DNA of 64,000 nucleotides from Mucilaginibacter sp. PPCGB 2223. Its GTDB lineage: Bacteria; Bacteroidota; Bacteroidia; Sphingobacteriales; Sphingobacteriaceae. The notes under the pieces are model-generated. The model did not search any database. It was not told where the DNA came from and was given only the letters and a program-made list of their open reading frames with translations. A program made the translations under genes and the position numbers. Location of the stretch: assembly GCF_001705515.1 (NCBI RefSeq), contig NZ_MDJS01000001.1, forward strand, positions 372,001 through 436,000. Reading direction: 5' to 3'. Shown one piece after another: positions 57,723-64,000 of this stretch (positions within the stretch are counted from its first letter, which is position 1; every line of letters starts with the position of its first letter).

Positions 57723-59164
57723 TGCGTAATTATAAATCATACCTCTTTTTGGCGCTTGCGCTATTTTTCGTGCCAACTCTACACGCCGAAGTTGTTTTGC
57801 CGCGCGTATTTACCAGTGGCATGGTGCTGCAGCAAGGTCAACCAGTGCCGGTTTGGGGCACGGCTGCCGCTGGAGAACAGATTACGGTGCAATTTGCCGG
57901 TCAAACCAAAAAAGCTGTTGCCGATACTTCGGGCAAATGGCAGGTGATGCTCGATGTGCTGAAAGCAACGGTCAAAGGTCGCGATTTTACTGTGCAGGGT
58001 ACCAATACCATTGTTTTGCATGATGTGGTGGTCGGGGAGGTTTGGCTATGCTCGGGCCAGTCGAACATGCTGTATGAGATGCGCAAGAACAGCAAAGTGC
58101 GCAAACCCGATAGCCTGGATAAAAACTCGCCTGTTGATGAAATGGACAGGCCGCATAGCCCCGACATCCGCCTGTTTTGGGTAAACCAGAAAAACCTCAA
58201 GACAACCGGTAATTACCTGGCCAAATGGGAGTCGGCTACCCAGGATTCGGCGCTGCGGTCATTTTCGGCGGCAGGTTATTTCTTCGCCAAAAAACTGAAC
58301 CAGGAACTTAAAGTGCCTGTAGGTATCATCTGCGCAGCCATCAGTGGCAGCGCCATCGAACCATGGGCGCCTTACGAGGTATTTACTGCTGATCCATACT
58401 TTCGTTTAACCGGCATTAACTCAAAAGCCGACGGCAAGTTCTATCATACCATGATCGAACCTTTAGCACCTTTTGCCATCAAGGGTTTTTTATGGTACCA
58501 GGGCGAGGCCAACATGACCGACGATGTGATCTATGATCATAAGATGAACGCACTCATCAACTCCTGGCGTAAAACCTGGAATGATGCTGCATTGCCGTTC
58601 TACTATGTCGAAATAGTGCCTTACTACTACTCACAGATGAAGAGCACCGCGGTTATCACACCCGAAAGCCTGCCCGCATTTTGGGAGGTACAACAGGCGG
58701 CGCTTAAAATACCAAATACAGGCATGATCATCACAACCGACCTGAACGATGACATCCACAACCTACACCCGCCTTATAAGTGGGAAGTAGGCCGCAGGCT
58801 TGCCCTGCTGGCATTGGCGAAAAGTTATAATAAAAATATTGTGTATTCTGGGCCGGTATACCAATCCATGGCGATAAAGGGCAGCACCATCGAACTTACA
58901 TTTGCCAACGTTGGCAAAGGCTTGGCAAGTAAAGATGGCAAACCGCTTACCTGGTTTAGCATAGCGGGCGCTGATGGTAAGTTCGTAAAAGCCGATGCGG
59001 TTATTGATGGTAATAAAGTGATCGTGTCATCGCCCGAGGTGACTAATCCGGCTGCTGTACGCTTTGCCTGGAGCGAGGATGCTCAGCCTAATTTATTCAA
59101 CAAAGATGGGCTGCCAGCAGCGCCGTTCCGCACCAATAACCCCATAAAGTTCAGCCCAAATTGA
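57722..59164 (+). CDS. SGNH sialate O-acetylesterase-family protein (pectin acetylesterase candidate)
   Basis: The 480-residue protein has a signal peptide ending in LHAE, then VFTSGMVLQQGQPVPVWG, the typical N-terminal segment of the SASA/CE20-like family. The catalytic Ser is Ser114 in the GQSNM motif. GIICAAISGSAIEPWAP, KGFLWYQGEAN and the later DLNDDIHNLHP supply the other SGNH blocks, with Asp and His in the last one. Such enzymes take acetyl groups off sugars, here probably from acetylated pectin residues. A TAATG overlap couples it to the previous gene, and the GH2 gene follows 1 nt later. Confidence 0.88.
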   Translation: MRNYKSYLFLALALFFVPTLHAEVVLPRVFTSGMVLQQGQPVPVWGTAAAGEQITVQFAGQTKKAVADTSGKWQVMLDVLKATVKGRDFTVQGTNTIVLHDVVVGEVWLCSGQSNMLYEMRKNSKVRKPDSLDKNSPVDEMDRPHSPDIRLFWVNQKNLKTTGNYLAKWESATQDSALRSFSAAGYFFAKKLNQELKVPVGIICAAISGSAIEPWAPYEVFTADPYFRLTGINSKADGKFYHTMIEPLAPFAIKGFLWYQGEANMTDDVIYDHKMNALINSWRKTWNDAALPFYYVEIVPYYYSQMKSTAVITPESLPAFWEVQQAALKIPNTGMIITTDLNDDIHNLHPPYKWEVGRRLALLALAKSYNKNIVYSGPVYQSMAIKGSTIELTFANVGKGLASKDGKPLTWFSIAGADGKFVKADAVIDGNKVIVSSPEVTNPAAVRFAWSEDAQPNLFNKDGLPAAPFRTNNPIKFSPN

Positions 59165-59165
59165 T

Positions 59166-61961
59166 ATGAGATACATCGCTACTAAAATATTGGCTTTATG
59201 CTTGGTGCTTTTAACTTTCAGCTCAAAAGCACAGGAAACCCAAAAGCTCTACCTCTCGGGTACCGGCAGCGATCATACCGTAAACTGGCATTTTTACTGT
59301 ACCGGTGGCATGCACTCGGGCGTGTGGACGACCATCCCCGTTCCCTCGAACTGGGAACTACAGGGCTTTGGCAAATACAATTATGGTTTGGATAAGGATA
59401 GTACCAAAGGTCGCGAACAGGGTTTATATAAATACGAGTTTAAAGTGCCCGTAGCCTGGAAAGGAAAAAACGTGCAGATCGTTTTTGAAGGCTCGATGAC
59501 AGATACCAGGGTGAAGATCAACGGTGAGTCGGCGGGAGCAATCCATCAGGGCTCGTTTTACCGGTTTAAGTACGATATCACTAAACTGCTTAAATACGGC
59601 GAAAGCAATCTGCTTGAAGCTACGGTTGATAAGTATTCAGCAAATGCGTCGGTAAACAATGCGGAACGCAAGGCTGATTTCTGGGTGTTCGGCGGGATTT
59701 ACCGCCCGGTTTACCTGGAGGCCGCGCCGCCGCAGCATATCAGCACTGTTGCCGTTAATGCCCTGGCAAGCGGCAGGATTATGGCTAATGTTTCTTTAGC
59801 GGATGTATCGGCTAACAGCCAGGTAACCGCACAGGTTTATACCCTTGCGGGGCAAAAATTCAGACAGCCTTTTAGTGTTAAGATAAACAAAGGTGATATG
59901 GTAGCGCATCTGCAGGGTAATATCACTTCGCCAAAATTATGGTCGCCCGAGTTTCCAAACCTGTATAATGTGGTGTTTACACTCACCAGCAATGGCAAAG
60001 CTATACATACCTACAAACAGCGTTTTGGCTTCCGCACGGTTGAGTTCCGTGAACACGATGGGATTTATGTCAACAATGTTAAGATCAAATTTAAAGGTGT
60101 AAACCGTCATACTTTCTGGCCGACTACCGGCAGGGCGGTTAATAAAACTATCAGCATCGAAGATGTGAAGTTGATCAAGGATATGAACATGAACGCTGTC
60201 CGCATGTCGCATTACCCGCCTGATACGCATTTTTTGGATGTGTGCGACTCGCTGGGCTTGTTCGTACTGGATGAGCTAACCGGCTGGCATGGTATCTATG
60301 ATACGCCAACCGGCTCAAAACTGGTAAAGGAGATGGTTACCCGTGATGTTAACCACCCGTCGATCGTCGTTTGGGATAACGGTAACGAAAGCGGCTTTAA
60401 TTTTGACCTCGATCATCTTTTTCCGGACAACGACCCTCAAAAACGCCCGGTGATACACCCCTGGGCCGTTTTTAAAGGTATCAACACCAATCACTACATC
60501 AATTACGACTACGGCACAGGCACAGCTCTGCACGGCCATGATGTGTTCTTCCCGACCGAGTTTTTGCATGGTTTATATGACGGCGGCGCAGGTGCGGGGT
60601 TAGACGATTTTTGGGAACTGATGTACCGCACGCCGATCTCGGCAGGCGGTTTTATCTGGGCCTTTCTGGATGAGGATGTGGTGCGTACCGATAAAGGCGG
60701 CATTTTGGATTCGGATGGCGACCATGCACCGGATGGCATCGTAGGCCCGTATCGCGAAAAAGAAGGGAGCTATTACGCCATTAAAGAGATATGGTGCCCG
60801 ATACACCTGGAGCCGCGTGATATCACACCACAATTTGACGGACATCTACACTTTGAAAACCGCTACCTGTACACCAATATCAAACAATGTACATTTAAAT
60901 ATAAACTGGCGATGCTGACCTACCCCGGCGAAACGGTGAAATACCCTGCCGAAACGGGTGCTATTGCTGCGCCTGACGTGGCTCCCGGTCAGTTTGGTAA
61001 CCTGCAGGTTAATCTTCCGCAAGGCTGGCAGCATTACGATGTGATGTATCTAACCGCCTACGGCCCCGATAAACGCGAACTGTTTACCTGGAGTTACCCG
61101 ATAAGCAGCCATGAAAAGATCACAAAACGTATTATCGAAACTAAAGGCGCAGCCAAACCAACTATTAAAGAAACTGATTCGCTTTACAAAGTTGCCGTAA
61201 ACGGTATCGAAGCGGAGTTTAACCGTAATTCTGGCCTCCTGGTAAGTGTTAAAAATCAAAAAGGTAATATCCCGTTCAATAACGGGCCGGTTTTGGCCGA
61301 GGGCGCCGAGAAAACAGGTTTTCAAAAATTGAGCTATCGTTATGATGGCGAAAATTTGATCATAGAAGCCATTTTCGAAAAGAAGGCTACCGAGGCCGGT
61401 TTAAGCTGGACGATCTATCCGTCGGGCTGGATAAAACTCAATGTAAAATACTGGCCGATAGGTGAAGAAGGCAATTTGCTCGGTTTTAGCTTCAATTATC
61501 CTGAAAAGGATGTTAAAGGCGTTGAATATATGGGCGATGGGCCTTACCACGTTTGGAAAAACCGCCTGAAGGGTGTTACGCTAAACGTTTGGGATAAAAC
61601 TTATAACAATACCATCACCGGGCAACCGGGGATGGAGTACCCTGAGTTTAAAGGTTACTACTCTAATTTATATTGGATGAAGCTGAAAACCACCGGCCAG
61701 CCAATTACTATTGTTTGCGATAACCGGGATGTGTTTATGCGCCTGTTTACACCGGCCGCGCCTAAAAAGGTTTACAATACGGCACCGGCTTTCCCTTCGG
61801 GAGATATTTCGTTTATGAATGGCATAACGGCTATCGGTACCAAATCGCAAAAGCCGGAAAAATTGGGGCCGCAGGGAGCTCCGAATAAGTATTTTGATTA
61901 TTACAAGAATATAGATGCTGCGCTGAGTATGGACCTGTATTTTGATTTTTCGGGCAAATGA
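59166..61961 (+). CDS. GH2 glycosidase (third in window)
   Basis: The 931-residue protein has a signal peptide ending in SKAQ. The GH2 layout shows YKYEFKVPVAWKGKNVQIVF, WVFGGIYRPVYLEA, KFKGVNRHTFWP and MNAVRMSHYPPDTHFLDVC. The acid/base Glu is in WDNGNESGF (about 407) and the nucleophile Glu in FPTEFLHG (about 464). A long C-terminal region of beta-galactosidase small-domain type follows (EAEFNRNSGLLVSVKNQ). It differs clearly from the two GH2 proteins at 29035 and 33884, so a different linkage is likely. Its stop overlaps the start of the GH78 gene (ATGA). Confidence 0.87.
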   Translation: MRYIATKILALCLVLLTFSSKAQETQKLYLSGTGSDHTVNWHFYCTGGMHSGVWTTIPVPSNWELQGFGKYNYGLDKDSTKGREQGLYKYEFKVPVAWKGKNVQIVFEGSMTDTRVKINGESAGAIHQGSFYRFKYDITKLLKYGESNLLEATVDKYSANASVNNAERKADFWVFGGIYRPVYLEAAPPQHISTVAVNALASGRIMANVSLADVSANSQVTAQVYTLAGQKFRQPFSVKINKGDMVAHLQGNITSPKLWSPEFPNLYNVVFTLTSNGKAIHTYKQRFGFRTVEFREHDGIYVNNVKIKFKGVNRHTFWPTTGRAVNKTISIEDVKLIKDMNMNAVRMSHYPPDTHFLDVCDSLGLFVLDELTGWHGIYDTPTGSKLVKEMVTRDVNHPSIVVWDNGNESGFNFDLDHLFPDNDPQKRPVIHPWAVFKGINTNHYINYDYGTGTALHGHDVFFPTEFLHGLYDGGAGAGLDDFWELMYRTPISAGGFIWAFLDEDVVRTDKGGILDSDGDHAPDGIVGPYREKEGSYYAIKEIWCPIHLEPRDITPQFDGHLHFENRYLYTNIKQCTFKYKLAMLTYPGETVKYPAETGAIAAPDVAPGQFGNLQVNLPQGWQHYDVMYLTAYGPDKRELFTWSYPISSHEKITKRIIETKGAAKPTIKETDSLYKVAVNGIEAEFNRNSGLLVSVKNQKGNIPFNNGPVLAEGAEKTGFQKLSYRYDGENLIIEAIFEKKATEAGLSWTIYPSGWIKLNVKYWPIGEEGNLLGFSFNYPEKDVKGVEYMGDGPYHVWKNRLKGVTLNVWDKTYNNTITGQPGMEYPEFKGYYSNLYWMKLKTTGQPITIVCDNRDVFMRLFTPAAPKKVYNTAPAFPSGDISFMNGITAIGTKSQKPEKLGPQGAPNKYFDYYKNIDAALSMDLYFDFSGK

Positions 61962-64000
61962 AACTGAACAAGACACCATACAAGCTATTATTTGCACTGC
62001 TTTTAAGCGGTGCTTGTTTGTTTTCCTTCCGGGCACAGGATGCAACGGGCATCGCTATACAAAACCCGCGCTGCGAGTTGTTGGTTAACCCCGAAGGTAT
62101 CGATGCCCTGCAGCCACGCTTGAGCTGGGAGATCACATCCAATGTTCGCGGTACCGATCAGATCGCCTATCAAGTGTTGGTATCGTCATCTGCCGAAAAA
62201 CTATCTGACAATACCGGCAACGTTTGGGACTCTGGCGTTGTTAAATCAGATCAATCGATACAGGTAAGCTATAAAGGCAAACCGCTGCAAAGCGGCACCG
62301 AATACTTTTGGAAAGTAAGGATTTGGACCAATAAAGGCGAATCAGCCTGGAGCGAAGTGCAGCACTGGAGCGTAGGTTTACTAAAGCCTGCCGACTGGCA
62401 AGCCAAATGGATAGGGTATGACCACGCTTTTGCCTGGGATAGCGTATCTAAGTTCTCGCGTCTTTCGGCAAGATATTTTAGGAAGGAGTTTTCGTCCGCG
62501 AAAGCGATAAAGAAAGCGATGGTTTATGTTTCTGGCCTGGGGTATTATGAGCTATACATTAATGGCAGCCGTATTGGCGACCAGGTTTTAGCGCCCGCGC
62601 CGACCGATTATACGCAATCGGTTAAATACAATACTTATGATGTTACCGCGCAATTGAAACAGGGCAGTAATGCTATCGGTACCATATTGGGAAACGGCCG
62701 CTTTTTTACCATGCGCCAAAATTATAAGCCGGCCAAAATTAAAACCTTTGGCTACCCTAAAATGCTGTTGCAGATGGATATTGAATACGCTGATGGTTCG
62801 CACAGTATTGTAGCCAGCGATGATAGCTGGAAACTCACCGGTGACGGCCCGATCCGCAGCAATAACGAATATGATGGCGAGGAATATGATGCGAATAAAG
62901 AACTGACCGGATGGACAAATACCGGGTATAATGCTTCGGCATGGATAAAACCCGAAGTGGTTGATGTTCCCGGCGGCTACATGAGTGCACAGATGAACGA
63001 GCCGGTACGTGTTGTAGAAACCATTAAACCTAAAGCCATCACCAAAATAGCTAATGGCAATTATGTGATCGATATGGGCCAGAATATGGCAGGCTGGATC
63101 AACATGCATGTAAAGGGCGATAAAGCGCAGCGTGTTGAGTTGCGCTTTGCCGAAACTACTAAAAGCGATGGTGATTTGTATGTAGCCAACCTTCGCGATG
63201 CCCGATCGACAGACGTTTATACTTTAAAAGGTGGGAGCGAAGAACAATGGCATCCGCGCTTTGCGTATCACGGCTTCAGGTATGTGGAGATAGTTGGTTA
63301 CCCGGGCGTGCCTAAAATTGAAGATTTTGAAGGCCAGGTGGTTAATGATGACCTGCAAAATGTAGGCTCGTTCGAAACATCGAATCCGTTGATCAACCAG
63401 ATCTACAAAAACGCTTATTGGGGTATCCGTGCCAATTATAAAGGCATGCCGCTGGATTGCCCGCAGCGCAACGAGCGCATGCCCTGGCTGGCCGACCATG
63501 CTACAGGTTCGTACAGCGAAAGTTTTGTTTACGGCAACGATAGTTTTTACGCTAAATGGCTGGATGATATTGAACAATCTCAAAAACCTGAAGGCCAATT
63601 GTGTGACGTAGCTCCGGCGTACTGGAACTATTACAGCGAAGATTTTACCTGGCCCGCTACCTACCTGGTTGTTGCCGATATGCTGTACGACCAATATGGC
63701 GATAAAGAGCCCATCGTAAAGCATTATGCATCCATGAAAAAATGGATGAACTACATGCGCGATAAATATCTTAAAGATAACATCCTGACCAAGGATAAAT
63801 ACGGCGATTGGTGTGTTCCGCCTGAATCACCGGAGCTGATACATTCCAAAGATACCCTGCGCGGTACCGACGGGCATTTGATAGCCACGGCCTATTATTA
63901 CCGGATGTTGACGTTGATGAAGCGTTTTGCGGGTTTGGCTGGTAAAAGTCGGGATATAGCCGAATACGATGCCATGGCCAGTAAGATCAAAGCCACTTTC
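61958..64000 (+). CDS. GH78 alpha-L-rhamnosidase (C-terminus cut by window edge)
   Basis: The frame starts at ATG 61958 and stays open to the right edge, giving about 681 residues. It has a signal peptide ending in FRAQ, an N-terminal Ig-like domain (LSWEITSN, WKVRIWTNKGESAWS), then the GH78 beta domains (LYINGSRIGDQVLAPAPTDY, GNGRFF, IDMGQNMAGWI, RFAYHGFRYVEI). In the (alpha/alpha)6 part the motif LDCPQRNERMPWLADH begins with Asp500. The usual first Asp of DER is Asn here, a variant I know from other Bacteroidota members, and the essential Glu is kept. It should release alpha-L-rhamnose from rhamnogalacturonan. Confidence 0.9.
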   Translation, partial: MKLNKTPYKLLFALLLSGACLFSFRAQDATGIAIQNPRCELLVNPEGIDALQPRLSWEITSNVRGTDQIAYQVLVSSSAEKLSDNTGNVWDSGVVKSDQSIQVSYKGKPLQSGTEYFWKVRIWTNKGESAWSEVQHWSVGLLKPADWQAKWIGYDHAFAWDSVSKFSRLSARYFRKEFSSAKAIKKAMVYVSGLGYYELYINGSRIGDQVLAPAPTDYTQSVKYNTYDVTAQLKQGSNAIGTILGNGRFFTMRQNYKPAKIKTFGYPKMLLQMDIEYADGSHSIVASDDSWKLTGDGPIRSNNEYDGEEYDANKELTGWTNTGYNASAWIKPEVVDVPGGYMSAQMNEPVRVVETIKPKAITKIANGNYVIDMGQNMAGWINMHVKGDKAQRVELRFAETTKSDGDLYVANLRDARSTDVYTLKGGSEEQWHPRFAYHGFRYVEIVGYPGVPKIEDFEGQVVNDDLQNVGSFETSNPLINQIYKNAYWGIRANYKGMPLDCPQRNERMPWLADHATGSYSESFVYGNDSFYAKWLDDIEQSQKPEGQLCDVAPAYWNYYSEDFTWPATYLVVADMLYDQYGDKEPIVKHYASMKKWMNYMRDKYLKDNILTKDKYGDWCVPPESPELIHSKDTLRGTDGHLIATAYYYRMLTLMKRFAGLAGKSRDIAEYDAMASKIKATF

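Noticed and set aside
63454..63490. Inactive GH78 because DER reads NER
   Set aside because: The essential Glu and the following Asp are kept, and the NER variant is familiar from other Bacteroidota rhamnosidases, so loss of activity is not supported.

Overview
The window looks like chromosome from a Sphingobacteriaceae-type Bacteroidota, most like Mucilaginibacter or Pedobacter. The reasons are a SusC/SusD pair, a type IX secretion (T9SS) type-B C-terminal domain with a PorP/SprF partner, weak Shine-Dalgarno sites, lipoprotein signals typical of the phylum, and dispersed short repeats in the gaps between genes. I did not identify the species. There are no tRNA, rRNA or CRISPR features.

Layout. 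(1) About 1-6890, minus strand: a tightly packed operon read as solute-binding-like protein, CoA-transferase, CoA-transferase, solute-binding-like protein, Gfo/Idh/MocA oxidoreductase, MaoC dehydratase, sugar-permease-like MFS (cut by the window edge). Both solute-binding-like proteins lack a signal peptide, and no ABC permease or ATPase is visible. (2) 7597-15450, plus strand: a 2300-residue secreted protein with 12 near-identical 90-residue MBG repeats and a T9SS type-B C-terminus, followed by PorP/SprF. (3) 15846-36289, plus strand: a long run starting with an (alpha/alpha)6 glycosidase, then Fe-alcohol dehydrogenase, DapA-like aldolase, PdxA2, DUF1537 acid-sugar kinase and Na+/solute symporter, then a uronidase-like protein, GH95, GH2, a five-bladed propeller enzyme and a second GH2. 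(4) 36400-39973: GntR regulator, second Na+/solute symporter, second DapA-like protein; a convergent AraC regulator follows. (5) 41321 to the right edge, plus strand: DUF3826 protein, SusC, SusD, surface lipoprotein, PL1 pectate lyase, DUF6298 protein, GH140, GH43-like, sialidase-like propeller, SGNH/sialate O-acetylesterase-like protein, GH2 and GH78 (cut by the edge).

How they fit together. Parts 3-5 look like a pectin utilisation locus. The mix of GH140 (apiosidase family), GH95, GH78, several GH2, PL1, an acetylesterase and probable GH142/GH143-type enzymes points to rhamnogalacturonan II (RG-II). The most interesting inference is that the 15846-23316 operon may catabolise Dha (3-deoxy-D-lyxo-heptulosaric acid), a sugar of RG-II. 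Aldolase cleavage of Dha gives pyruvate plus a four-carbon semialdehyde acid. Reduction of that product gives exactly D-threonate, the substrate of the DUF1537 kinase and PdxA2 pair, which ends in DHAP and CO2. Every gap of about 140-290 bp inside these operons is occupied by a dispersed repeat.
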